From: Candidatus Acidulodesulfobacterium acidiphilum
GTDB lineage: Bacteria > SZUA-79 > Acidulodesulfobacterales > Acidulodesulfobacteraceae
Direction: 5' to 3'
DNA: 64,000 nucleotides
NCBI GenBank assembly: GCA_008534395.1
Contig: SHMQ01000007.1
Span: forward strand, 23,164-87,163
Shown here: positions 7,213 through 18,704 of the stretch, piece after piece
Layout of the letters: every line of letters starts with the position of its first letter
How positions within the stretch are numbered: position 1 is the stretch's first letter
Notes under the pieces: model-generated
The model's input: only the letters and a program-made list of their open reading frames with translations
Database searches by the model: none
What the model was told of the DNA's origin: nothing
Translations under genes and position numbers: made by a program

Positions 7213-10191
7213 TCAAACGTTTTCAGGTTTTATTTTAAAATCTTTAATGCTGTCGTAAAAAGCTTCCAATCTCGTAACGTAACCGGCATCGGCATTATGC
7301 TCGTCTATTTCTATTTCAAGATAAGGTTTATGTTTCATATATTCAGCAAAGAAGTTTTTTATGAAAGAGTCGGGGCCGCATGCATAATTAGTAATATAAA
7401 CTGCATTCAATTTCGGATTATCCATGACTATTTTAGCTGCCGACAAAATTTTATGTCCCGAATGCCAGAACATGTTGTCGTGTTCTTCATAAATAGAAAC
7501 GCCCTCTATATCTAAAAAATCCATAGGCATGACTGTTTTGCCGAGAGAAGCAATTTTATTGGATATCGAAAGATTAATTCCTTCGTCCTGAGTATTATAA
7601 GTCCTTCCTATAAGCACCGTAATATCATCATAACTTTCTAATACTTCCTTGCCTTTTGTTTTTAATCTTTCATAAAATAGTTTCTGCTTATTAAGCGCTT
7701 TATCGAAAGCGGTAATAATTTTATTTTTAGATATACTGAATTTTTTAAGATTTTTTAAAAAATGGTCGATCGTCAAGTCATAATCATGTTTAACGCCGAA
7801 CAATCTTACTTCCGGCGAAATAACATGTATTTTGTTAAGCTCTATCAACGATCTGGCTATAAACGGCACTCCCTGTATATAAGGACACTGAAATGTATTT
7901 TCTTGAAAATCATGATTTTTTTCCCTGTTAACTAATGCCGGCAAAAAAACCGCTTCTATTTTTTTTTCTATCAGATTCTTTACGTGACCAGCTACTAATT
8001 TTACAGGAAAACACGTATCGGTAACGGAAAGCATATTAGATGAATTTATTATATTTCTATTTGTTTCCGTAGATAAAATAACGTTAAAACCTAAACTACT
8101 AAAAAATTCGTTATAAAATGGAAAAAGATCGTAGGTTTCGAGGCAGAAAGGAATACCAATGCGCGGTTTAGAATAATCGGATTCATTAGAGTCGGAATAT
8201 CCTTCTAACAAGAGTTCCTTTCTATACTTAAAAAAATTATCTCCTTTTTTCGTTTTGGCTTTATCTACTTCAAATATGTCGCATCTTGCTCCGTAATAAT
8301 GTGCAGGTTCATTTTCAACAACTACTTTATTAACGTCGCATAAATTTGAACATTTTAAACATTCAAAAGATTCCTGCGTATATTTCCTGTTTCTTAAATC
8401 GAAACCGACAAACTTAGACTCGGAATTATTGGTAAAAGCTATTAACGCGCTACCTATAGCTCCCGTTACTTCATTATGCCGCGGAACTATAATTTTTTTT
8501 CCGAGAAGCGTTTCAAAAGCGCTTACTACTGCTTTATTTAAAGCTACGCCTCCTTGAAAAAGTATATGTTTACCCACAGGTTTTCCAAGAACTACTTTAT
8601 TTAAATAATTTTCGACTATTGAATAAGCTAATCCCGCTATAAGCTGGTCTTTATTTGCCCCTTTCTGCTGATGCGAAACAAGGTCGGATTCCATAAATAC
8701 GGTGCATCTGTCGCCGAGATTGCAAGAACTTTCGGCGTTAAAGGCTTTATCCGAAAATTCTTTTATAATATCGATATTAAGTTTTAAAGCCTGTTCTTCA
8801 AGGAATGAACCGGTGCCTGCCGCGCATGCTTTATTCATTTCAAAATCCACTACTACGCCGTCTTGAATCCTGATATATTTTGAATCCTGTCCGCCTATTT
8901 CAAAAACTGTATCGACGTCTTTGTCTATAAATATAGACGCCGCGGCCTGTGCCGTTATTTCATTTTTTACGATGTCGGCGCCTACGTAATCGGCTATTAA
9001 ATAGCGTCCGGAGCCGGTCGTACACACCCCTTTTACCGTAACTTCTATATTGAAATTTTGTAATTCAAGATAAATTTCGTAAAGAGTGTCTCTTACTATT
9101 TCAATTGGTTTGCCGTTTGTTTTTTTGTATTTTTTAACTAACAGATTTTTATTTTCGTCTAATAAAACTACGTTGGTTGAAACGGAACCGGTATCTATGC
9201 CTATATAAACCGGAATATTGAGACCGGAAAGAGATTTAAGGGAAGTTAAACTATCCATTTCCGCATTATTAAACTTTTCATCCGCAAATTGCATGGATTT
9301 CAATCTTTCCCTATATCTGCCGGAAGATTTGTCTTTTTCTATAAATTCCCTTAGAGGTTCCAAGCCGTTAAATTTAAAATCTTTTTCGTCACGCGAAATT
9401 ATAGCTATGCCTATAGCCGGCATAACGGTATGATGCTCCGGTATTATAAGTTCGCCTTCTTTAAGCCCGAGAATATCTTTAAAGGCTCTTATCATACCTT
9501 TATTAAATGCAACTCCGCCTTGAAATATAACCGGTTTTTCAAACTTTTTACCTTTTGCTACGGTTCCTATAAAAGTTCTTGCGACCGCATAACATAATCC
9601 TGCAACAATATCTGATATAGGCGTAGAAACCTGCTGAAGATGTATCATATCCGACTTTGCGAAAACCGTGCATCTTCCCGCAATCTTAGCCGGATTTTTA
9701 GACTCAAGCGCCATATTGCCGAATTCGTTTTCTATGCTTATATGAAGTCTTTCCGCCTGTTGGTCTAGAAAAGAACCGGTGCCAGCCGCGCATAAATCGT
9801 TTAAGCCGAAGTCTTCCAAAAATATTCGACCGGTTTCTTCGTTTTTCCTTAGCATTAAAAATTTGGAGTCCTGCCCACCGATTTCTATTACGGTTTTAAC
9901 ATTCGGATAAAAATATTTTACTGCTTCCGTCTGCGCTACTAATTCATTTATGTTAGGAATACCTAAAACTTCGCCTAACGTCCGCGAACCGGAACCGGTA
10001 GCCCCTATTCCGGCAAAAAGGTTTTCAGGATATTCTTCGAATATTTTTTTTAAAACGTCATAAGCCGTTTTTATTGATTCGCCGTTAGACCTTATGTAGT
10101 CTTTCTTTATAAGATTAAGTTTATCGTCTAAAATTGCAAATTTAACTGTAGTAGAACCTATATCTATCCCAAGATAAAGCTTTTCCTTCAT
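7213..10191 (-). CDS. double-domain 2-hydroxyacyl-CoA dehydratase activase (BadF/BadG/BcrA/BcrD family) with DUF2229-like C-terminus
   Basis: About 992 residues with two tandem ASKHA ATPase domains (about 1-255 and 325-590). Each has a DIGS/DTGS phosphate loop, a GGQDSK motif, CAAGTGSFL and CTVF-ESD. Those two cysteines per domain are the ligands of the bridging [4Fe-4S] cluster in HgdC-type activators, which inject one electron per ATP-driven step into 2-hydroxyacyl-CoA dehydratases or benzoyl-CoA reductase-like enzymes. The C-terminal third (about 660-880) resembles the DUF2229 region usually fused to such activators. The frame opens at GTG 10203, but ATG 10191 has GGAAAAG upstream and a 4-nt ATGA overlap with moaDE. 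No dehydratase subunits are adjacent, so the target is unknown. Confidence 0.88.
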   Translation of the reverse strand: MKEKLYLGIDIGSTTVKFAILDDKLNLIKKDYIRSNGESIKTAYDVLKKIFEEYPENLFAGIGATGSGSRTLGEVLGIPNINELVAQTEAVKYFYPNVKTVIEIGGQDSKFLMLRKNEETGRIFLEDFGLNDLCAAGTGSFLDQQAERLHISIENEFGNMALESKNPAKIAGRCTVFAKSDMIHLQQVSTPISDIVAGLCYAVARTFIGTVAKGKKFEKPVIFQGGVAFNKGMIRAFKDILGLKEGELIIPEHHTVMPAIGIAIISRDEKDFKFNGLEPLREFIEKDKSSGRYRERLKSMQFADEKFNNAEMDSLTSLKSLSGLNIPVYIGIDTGSVSTNVVLLDENKNLLVKKYKKTNGKPIEIVRDTLYEIYLELQNFNIEVTVKGVCTTGSGRYLIADYVGADIVKNEITAQAAASIFIDKDVDTVFEIGGQDSKYIRIQDGVVVDFEMNKACAAGTGSFLEEQALKLNIDIIKEFSDKAFNAESSCNLGDRCTVFMESDLVSHQQKGANKDQLIAGLAYSIVENYLNKVVLGKPVGKHILFQGGVALNKAVVSAFETLLGKKIIVPRHNEVTGAIGSALIAFTNNSESKFVGFDLRNRKYTQESFECLKCSNLCDVNKVVVENEPAHYYGARCDIFEVDKAKTKKGDNFFKYRKELLLEGYSDSNESDYSKPRIGIPFCLETYDLFPFYNEFFSSLGFNVILSTETNRNIINSSNMLSVTDTCFPVKLVAGHVKNLIEKKIEAVFLPALVNREKNHDFQENTFQCPYIQGVPFIARSLIELNKIHVISPEVRLFGVKHDYDLTIDHFLKNLKKFSISKNKIITAFDKALNKQKLFYERLKTKGKEVLESYDDITVLIGRTYNTQDEGINLSISNKIASLGKTVMPMDFLDIEGVSIYEEHDNMFWHSGHKILSAAKIVMDNPKLNAVYITNYACGPDSFIKNFFAEYMKHKPYLEIEIDEHNADAGYVTRLEAFYDSIKDFKIKPENV

Positions 10192-10874
10192 ATTCTTTTC
10201 CACTTACCGCCTTCTTCGAATATTTCTTTTTTCCATATAGGAACAGTCTCTTTTATTGCGTCTATTAAAAATTTTGAAGCCAGATAAGAATCTTCCCTGT
10301 GCGGACTTGAAACGCCAATGGAGATGGATATTTCTCCAATTTCCATTTTTCCGGTTCTATGTACTATGCAAACTTTTAATATATTATATTTGTTAAACGC
10401 TTCTTTTATCAACTTTTTGATTTCTTTAACCGCCATTTCTTCATAAGCTTCATAGTAAAGATACTCTACCGGTTTTCCGTCTTCATTATCTCTTACCGTT
10501 CCGTTAAATAAAAGCACGGAACCAGAGGAAGAATCGGAAACAAAATCAAGAACTTCATTGCAGTTTATTCTTTCAGCCGTTATTTTAATATTAAAAGCGG
10601 CATCCGCAATAGAATAAAAAGAGGAAACTCCGCCGCTTACCGGCATAATAACCGTGATTTCGTCTCCTTCCGACAATTTTTTTCCGGCGTCGGCATATTC
10701 CTGATTAACGGCATACTTAGATACTTTAAGAATATTTTTTATGTCGGGATAACTTGTTTCCATTATTGAAATAATATCTTTTACCGATGAACCTTCTTTT
10801 ACGGTAAAATCTAATAAATTTTTCCCTATTAATTCTTTTAAAGCGGCAAATAATCTTACTTTTATATTTATCAT
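10188..10874 (-). CDS. moaDE: MoaD-MoaE fusion, molybdopterin synthase
   Basis: A 228-residue protein joining the small and large subunits of molybdopterin synthase, which converts cyclic pyranopterin monophosphate to molybdopterin. Residues 1-82 are MoaD with a ubiquitin-like fold ending in VIMPVSGG. The rest is MoaE (VLLFNGTVRDN, HRTGKMEIGE, SSPHREDSY, PIWKKE). MoaD must normally expose its terminal Gly-Gly for thiocarboxylation, yet here it is internal at about 81-82. In Mycobacterium tuberculosis MoaX such a fusion is cleaved after the diglycine, and I infer similar processing. It lies 24 bp after moaB and overlaps the activase start by 4 nt. Confidence 0.93.
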   Translation of the reverse strand: MINIKVRLFAALKELIGKNLLDFTVKEGSSVKDIISIMETSYPDIKNILKVSKYAVNQEYADAGKKLSEGDEITVIMPVSGGVSSFYSIADAAFNIKITAERINCNEVLDFVSDSSSGSVLLFNGTVRDNEDGKPVEYLYYEAYEEMAVKEIKKLIKEAFNKYNILKVCIVHRTGKMEIGEISISIGVSSPHREDSYLASKFLIDAIKETVPIWKKEIFEEGGKWKRI

Positions 10875-10898
10875 ATATATTATTTTAAGGTTGTTATT

Positions 10899-11426
10899 TT
10901 AAGAAAGGTGTTTTGAAATTTCATAATAAAGATGTCCCATTTCTTTAAGGATTATATTATTCATAGCAAGCGTTACGGCATTAATAGAACCGGGAACGGA
11001 AAAAATTACCTTTCCGTTGTATATCCCTGCGGAAGCGCGGGACATTATTGCGGAGGTACCTATTTCGTTATAGCTTAAACTCCTGAACAGCTCCCCAAAA
11101 CCGTATAATTCTTTATCGTATATATTTTTTAATGTTTCGTAAGTTATGTCTTTGTAAGAAACGCCGGTTCCGCCGTTTATAATAACAGAATCGATTTTCG
11201 GCTTATGTTCCGCACCGCAAACCTTGACGATTAAGCTCTCAAGTAAATCTTCGTCGTCTTTTATTAAAGCGTAGCCCGATACTTCATGTCCTGCCGACGC
11301 AAGCGCTTTTTTTATATAATCTCCGCTTTCGTCTTCGCTTTCTTTTCTTGAGTCGCTCAGCGTTATAATATAAACGTTAAGCGGCTTGTTAGCGTTAATA
11401 TTTTTTTTATGCTCGATATGCCCCAT
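10899..11426 (-). CDS. moaB: MoaB/Mog-family molybdenum cofactor biosynthesis protein
   Basis: 175 residues of the MoCF-binding fold that adenylates molybdopterin. The motifs YIITLSDSR (about 19-27), NGGTGVSYKD (about 85-94) and SVPGSINAV (about 143-151) match the family. A short lysine/asparagine-rich N-terminal extension precedes the core. It heads a minus-strand run moaB-moaDE-activase. Whether it acts as MoaB or MogA cannot be settled; the size and the GTGV-SYKD variant favour MoaB. The other Moa genes are not in the window. Confidence 0.88.
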   Translation of the reverse strand: MGHIEHKKNINANKPLNVYIITLSDSRKESEDESGDYIKKALASAGHEVSGYALIKDDEDLLESLIVKVCGAEHKPKIDSVIINGGTGVSYKDITYETLKNIYDKELYGFGELFRSLSYNEIGTSAIMSRASAGIYNGKVIFSVPGSINAVTLAMNNIILKEMGHLYYEISKHLS

Positions 11427-11491
11427 ATTACATAAATTTTAAACTAATAAGCGAAAAATGTCAATTTTCTTATACCTGTTATACCTGCATT

Positions 11492-11579
11492 AAAAAAAAG
11501 TCAGATTAATTTCATGCAACATCTTTTATCGTTAATTGTTTCTTTTCGTGTGAATAAAATAAAATCTGACACTTTTTTC
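11492..11579. repeat. long-hairpin repeat with conserved loop (copy 1)
   Basis: Inverted arms AAAAGTCAGATT...AATCTGACACTTTT flank a loop containing TTTATCGTTAATTGTTT. The same loop and better-paired arms recur at 44679-44767. The left arm here has a short deletion. It lies between the moaB start and the groEL terminator; no gene is supported within it. Confidence 0.7.
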
Positions 11580-11601
11580 TTTATTTTTTTATATAAAACA
11601 A

Positions 11602-11642
11602 AAGTGCCGAAAATACTTAAGTTTAAAATATTTTCGGCACTT
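11602..11642 (-). terminator. rho-independent terminator after groEL
   Basis: A 14-bp stem (AAGTGCCGAAAATA at 11602-11615 with its complement at 11628-11642) and a short AT loop. On the minus strand it is followed by TTGTTTTATATAAAAA. It ends the groESL transcript about 45 bp past the groEL stop. Confidence 0.8.
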
Positions 11643-11687
11643 GTTTGTTTATTTAAACAGCAATTTATTTATTCTAAGCGGCATCAA

Positions 11688-13343
<1,656 letters not shown>

Positions 13344-13380
13344 TTAAATTTGAATTTAAATTATTAAATTTTAAAATTTC

Positions 13381-13671
13381 TTATTTTTCTACTATAGCCA
13401 AGATGTCGTCTTCTTTCATAATAAGATATTCCTTATCGTCAATTTTTACGTCGTTTCCTGAATATTTTGCAAATAAAACGATATCGCCTACTTTAACGTC
13501 CATCGGGATTTTTTTCCCGTCTTCTAAAATTCTGCCGTTTCCCGCAGCGACGACTTTGCCCTGCATAGGCTTTTCTTTCGCAGAATCAGGAATAAATAAT
13601 CCTCCCTTAGTTTTTTCTTCTTCCTGAAGTCTTTCTACTAAGACTCTGTCTTGCAATGGTTTAACTTTCAT
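13381..13671 (-). CDS. groS: co-chaperonin GroES (Hsp10)
   Basis: 96 residues forming the heptameric lid of GroEL. It begins [18 protein letters not shown] and has [20 protein letters not shown] (mobile loop and roof hairpin region, about 23-42). A strong AGGAG ribosome site lies just upstream. It is first gene of the groESL operon. A 27-bp CIRCE operator and a -35/-10 pair precede it. Confidence 0.98.
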   Translation of the reverse strand: MKVKPLQDRVLVERLQEEEKTKGGLFIPDSAKEKPMQGKVVAAGNGRILEDGKKIPMDVKVGDIVLFAKYSGNDVKIDDKEYLIMKEDDILAIVEK

Positions 13672-13725
13672 AAACTTCTTCTCCTTATTTAAATTTAATT
13701 TAATTCATAAACAAAATTAAAATTT

Positions 13726-13752
13726 TTAGCACTTATTAGCTTTGAGTGCTAA
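13726..13752 (-). promoter_or_regulatory. CIRCE operator (HrcA site) of groESL
   Basis: TTAGCACTT-N9-GAGTGCTAA, one mismatch from the CIRCE consensus TTAGCACTC-N9-GAGTGCTAA. It lies between the promoter and the groES start. HrcA binds such sites in many bacteria; hrcA itself is not in this window. Confidence 0.93.
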
Positions 13753-13759
13753 CCTTTTT

Positions 13760-13788
13760 AATATACACTTATGCTTTTAAAAAAACAA
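13760..13788 (-). promoter_or_regulatory. sigma-70 promoter of groESL
   Basis: On the minus strand, -35 TTGTTT (13783-13788), a 17-bp spacer and -10 TATATT (13760-13765), directly followed by CIRCE. The placement lets HrcA block the polymerase. The rest of the 210-bp gap up to the ABC ATPase holds nothing I recognise. Confidence 0.65.
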
Positions 13789-13963
13789 TATCATAAATCT
13801 TTAACTATTTTGTAATTAATTTAAGATATTTTATATTGACAGATAAATAATCGATATTTTCTTTATATTTTTCGATTATTTGTAATTTTATTACGTTTTA
13901 CTTATATTTTCAATTTTATTTTTTTATTTTATCGTCAATTTAAAAGTGATATAATTGAATTAA

Positions 13964-14686
13964 ATGGAAAAATATATTCTCGAAATAAACGGCTTAACAA
14001 AAAACTTTAATCGCTTAAAGGTCTTAAGCGAAGTTAGTTTTAAAATTAAATACGGTGATTTTTTTGGATTAATAGGTCCCAACGGCGCAGGAAAATCCAC
14101 TCTTTTAAAAATTTTATACGGAATAGTAATTCCTGATTCCGGAAATATTTCTATTAACGGATTGGATTTTTTATATAATTATAAAAAAATTAAATATTCT
14201 TTAGGAATAGTCCCGCAGGAAGATAATTTAGACGAAGATCTGTCCGTTAACGATAATCTGACCGTATATTCAAAATATTTCGGAATTACCGGCGTCGAAT
14301 CTCGCAGGCGCGCAAACGAACTTCTAAATTTTTTCGATATGGGCGAAAAAAAATATTTTAAAGTTTCGGAACTTTCCGGCGGATTAAAAAGACGGCTTAT
14401 GATTGCCAGAGCATTAATCAACAATCCGTCCTTAATTATATTAGACGAGCCTACAAGCGGATTAGATCCCGAATACAGGCAAAATATATGGGAAAAACTT
14501 AAGGCATTAAATAGGAACGGGGTTACTATTCTTATGTCCACGCATTATATGGAAGAAGCGGAACGGCTTTTTAAAAACATTATAATATTAAATCACGGCA
14601 ATATCGTTTTTAACGGCGCTATTAGCGAAATTACCCTTAATAAAAAATCTTTGGAAGAAATTTTTCTTGACATCACAAAAACATAA
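13964..14686 (+). CDS. ABC transporter ATP-binding protein (NodI/DrrA-like)
   Basis: 240-residue nucleotide-binding subunit of an ABC-2 exporter. Walker A GPNGAGKST is at about 38-46, the Q-loop near PQE, the signature LSGGLKRRL at about 136-144, Walker B LIILDEPTSGLD at about 155-166, and the H-loop in MSTHYMEEA. The next gene (63 bp downstream) is its membrane partner. A hairpin repeat lies between the two. NodI/NodJ-type pairs export lipo-oligosaccharides, drugs or polysaccharide precursors; the substrate here is unknown. Confidence 0.92.
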   Translation: MEKYILEINGLTKNFNRLKVLSEVSFKIKYGDFFGLIGPNGAGKSTLLKILYGIVIPDSGNISINGLDFLYNYKKIKYSLGIVPQEDNLDEDLSVNDNLTVYSKYFGITGVESRRRANELLNFFDMGEKKYFKVSELSGGLKRRLMIARALINNPSLIILDEPTSGLDPEYRQNIWEKLKALNRNGVTILMSTHYMEEAERLFKNIIILNHGNIVFNGAISEITLNKKSLEEIFLDITKT

Positions 14687-14703
14687 ATTCATCATTAACA
14701 AAC

Positions 14704-14752
14704 AGCAGGGACAGAATTTAACTCTGTCCCTGCCACAAAATGGTTATAAATG
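14704..14752. repeat. REP-like palindrome with conserved tail (copy 2)
   Basis: A hairpin CAGGGACAGA...TCTGTCCCTG is followed by GCCACAAAATGGTTATAAA, the same tail as at 908-926. It sits between the ABC ATPase and permease genes, where it may tune their relative expression. Confidence 0.6.
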
Positions 14753-15547
14753 GAACTTTTAAAAAAAGTAAACAAAACAAATTCAAATTTAAGCAAAAGT
14801 TTATTTACCGTTTTTTACCGTAACTATTTAGTATGGCTAAAATATTACAAACCCGGCATAATAGGAGATATTCTTGAGCCGCTTTTATATCTTGCCGCTT
14901 TAGGATTTGGAATAGGCAGATTTATCCATAATATAAACGGAATATCTTACGTTAAATATATAGTTCCGGGAATAATTGCCTCTTCTTCAATGTATGCGGC
15001 GGCATTCGAATCGACTTTCGGCGCATATACGAGAATGGTTACGAACGGGATTTATCAGGCAATTTTACTTACCCCCATAGGCATAGAAGACATAGTTTCC
15101 GGCGAGATTCTTTGGGGAACGGCAAAAGCTTTTATGAGCGGAACCGCCGTATTGATAATCGGAGCGGTTTTCGGGTGGATAATATCGCCTGCGGCTCTTA
15201 TTATCCCTATTGTCATCGTTCTAAACGGGATATTGTTTTCTTCGTTATCGCTGTTAATAACATCATTTTCGCCGTCGTACGACTTTTTTTCCTATTATTT
15301 TACTATAGCAATATCTACTATGTTTTTATTCTCCGGCGTATTTTATCCTGTTTCTTCCCTACCTTATTTAATCAGATATTTCGTTTATATTATGCCTCTA
15401 TATTACACCGTAAGTATAATGAGAATGCTTGACGAAGGCAAAATTAATCCGGTTTTGTTATTTTCCTATTTGTCGATAATTATATTATTTGCGCTTATAT
15501 TTTTTTATGCATCGGTTTATTTTATAAAAAAAAGAGTTATAAAATAA
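14750..15547 (+). CDS. ABC-2 type transporter permease (NodJ-like)
   Basis: 265 residues with about six predicted membrane helices, matching the ABC-2 permease family: an N-terminal amphipathic stretch (NYLVWLKYYKPGIIGDILEPL, split here as NYLVWLKYY and PGIIGDILEPL), then VPGIIASSSMYAAAFES and a late SGVFYPVSSLP motif (about 197-207), which is typical of NodJ/DrrB proteins. It pairs with the upstream ATPase. It ends 3 bp from the convergent dcd gene with no terminator visible. Confidence 0.9.
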   Translation: MELLKKVNKTNSNLSKSLFTVFYRNYLVWLKYYKPGIIGDILEPLLYLAALGFGIGRFIHNINGISYVKYIVPGIIASSSMYAAAFESTFGAYTRMVTNGIYQAILLTPIGIEDIVSGEILWGTAKAFMSGTAVLIIGAVFGWIISPAALIIPIVIVLNGILFSSLSLLITSFSPSYDFFSYYFTIAISTMFLFSGVFYPVSSLPYLIRYFVYIMPLYYTVSIMRMLDEGKINPVLLFSYLSIIILFALIFFYASVYFIKKRVIK

Positions 15548-15550
15548 ATT

Positions 15551-16096
15551 TTAAAGTTTCGGCAGGGTTATGCCGACCTGAGACTGGTATTTGCCTTTTT
15601 TGTCTTTATAGGAAACCCTAGGCTCTTCGCCTTCAAAAAAAAGAACCTGGGCAATACCTTCATTGGCGTAAATTTTAGCGGGAAGCGGGGTGGTATTAGA
15701 TATTTCCAAGGTAACGTATCCTTCCCATTCCGGTTCAAACGGTGTAACGTTAACTACTATACCGCATCTGGCATATGTAGATTTGCCGAGGCATATGGTG
15801 ACCACGTTTCTTGGTATTTTAAAATATTCAACCGATCTGCCGAGCGCAAAAGAATTAGGCGGAACTATGCAGACGTCCGATACTAGGTCTATAAAAGACT
15901 TCGAATCGAAGTTTTTAGGATCGACTACCGTATTATTGATATTAGTAAATATTTTAAATTCGTTTGATATACGCAAATCATAACCGAAGGAAGAAACGCC
16001 GTAAGATATAACTCCGTTTCTTACTTGTGAACTTTCAAAAGGGCTTATCATCCCTTCTTTAGCTTTTTCTTCGATCCATTTGTCGTTTTTAATCAT
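15551..16096 (-). CDS. dcd: dCTP deaminase
   Basis: 181-residue trimeric enzyme that deaminates dCTP to dUTP on the way to dTTP. The conserved block [20 protein letters not shown] (about 104-123) holds the substrate-binding residues and the catalytic Glu equivalent follows in [14 protein letters not shown]-like segments and the C-terminal QSQVGI also match. Some members also hydrolyse dUTP (bifunctional DCD-DUT); I cannot tell which type this is, and no dut gene is in the window. Confidence 0.93.
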   Translation of the reverse strand: MIKNDKWIEEKAKEGMISPFESSQVRNGVISYGVSSFGYDLRISNEFKIFTNINNTVVDPKNFDSKSFIDLVSDVCIVPPNSFALGRSVEYFKIPRNVVTICLGKSTYARCGIVVNVTPFEPEWEGYVTLEISNTTPLPAKIYANEGIAQVLFFEGEEPRVSYKDKKGKYQSQVGITLPKL

Positions 16097-16132
16097 ATAT
16101 TAAAATATTTTTTATAAATTATTAATGTTAAT

Positions 16133-16816
16133 TTATAAATTAAAGTTTAAAATAAAATCGGTTATTTCGTCCGGATCATCCATGATTTTAATTATATCAA
16201 AATCTTTTGAGGAAATATAAGATTTTTTTAAAGTATTGCTTTTAATCCAGTCTATTAATCCTTTCCAATAGTCAGAGCCGTATAAAATTACCGGAAAAGG
16301 TTTTGTTTTACCGGTCTGAATCAATTCTACGGTTTCAAAAAGTTCGTCTAAAGTTCCGAAACCTCCGGGCATCATAATATATGCGGAAGCATATCTTACA
16401 AGCATAACTTTTCTTACGAAAAAATATTTAAACTCTAAAGTTACGTCGGCAAATTTGTTAAGGGTCTGCTCATGCGGAAGTTTAATATTTAATCCTACCG
16501 AACTCACGTTTAAACCGTGCTGTTCCTTGGCTTCCCTGCATCCCCTGTTTGCGGCTTCCATTACTCCCGGACCTCCGCCTGAAATTATGGAAAAACCCTT
16601 TAAAGCTAATTTATGAGCCAATTCTTTAGTTTGTAAATATACTTCTTCATTTTCCTTTACTCTTGCACTTCCGTATATAGTTACAGCCGGACATACCGAC
16701 GGCAATATATCGAACCCGTCCACAAATTCCCCTATAATCCTAAAAAGCCGCCATGGTTCCGTATGGTCAAACGAATTTAGTTCGTATCTTTTTATATCTT
16801 CTTTTTTAATAGGCAT
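16133..16816 (-). CDS. LOG-family protein (nucleoside monophosphate phosphoribohydrolase-like)
   Basis: 227 residues with a Rossmann-like fold. The signatures SGGGPGVMEAANRG (about 79-92) and PGGFGTLDELFE (about 151-162) define the LOG/TIGR00730 family, often mis-annotated as lysine decarboxylase. Characterised members release free base from cytokinin or purine nucleotides. An N-terminal extension of about 45 residues precedes the core. It lies 36 bp upstream of dcd on the same strand, consistent with a nucleotide-related transcription unit. Confidence 0.88.
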   Translation of the reverse strand: MPIKKEDIKRYELNSFDHTEPWRLFRIIGEFVDGFDILPSVCPAVTIYGSARVKENEEVYLQTKELAHKLALKGFSIISGGGPGVMEAANRGCREAKEQHGLNVSSVGLNIKLPHEQTLNKFADVTLEFKYFFVRKVMLVRYASAYIMMPGGFGTLDELFETVELIQTGKTKPFPVILYGSDYWKGLIDWIKSNTLKKSYISSKDFDIIKIMDDPDEITDFILNFNL

Positions 16817-16841
16817 AATTTATTTTAAAAAATTTTAAAGG

Positions 16842-16904
16842 AAAAGCAGAGGTAAAACATTTAAATATTAATTTATAAATTTAACGGTTTCCCCTCTGCT
16901 TTTA
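16842..16904 (-). terminator. probable terminator between ferredoxin and LOG genes
   Basis: Arms AAAAGCAGAGG (16842-16852) and CCTCTGCTTTT (16893-16903) with an AT-rich, partly self-pairing loop. It lies 30 bp past the ferredoxin stop on the minus strand. The loop is long, so termination efficiency is uncertain. Confidence 0.6.
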
Positions 16905-16934
16905 AATAAGATTAAATTTGATTGGTTTTATACA

Positions 16935-18586
<1,652 letters not shown>

Positions 18587-18704
18587 ATTGCAACGTCCCC
18601 TAAAAGTTAATTAAATTCAATTATTAGATTAATTTTTAAAAAATCTTAAACATTATACCACTTTTTTTATGTTTTAAAAATATTTTCTTTTATTTTTTTA
18701 TAGC

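Noticed and set aside
13753..13963. Possible small gene or riboswitch between groES and the ABC ATPase
   Set aside because: Apart from the groESL promoter the region is featureless AT-rich sequence with no conserved fold visible.
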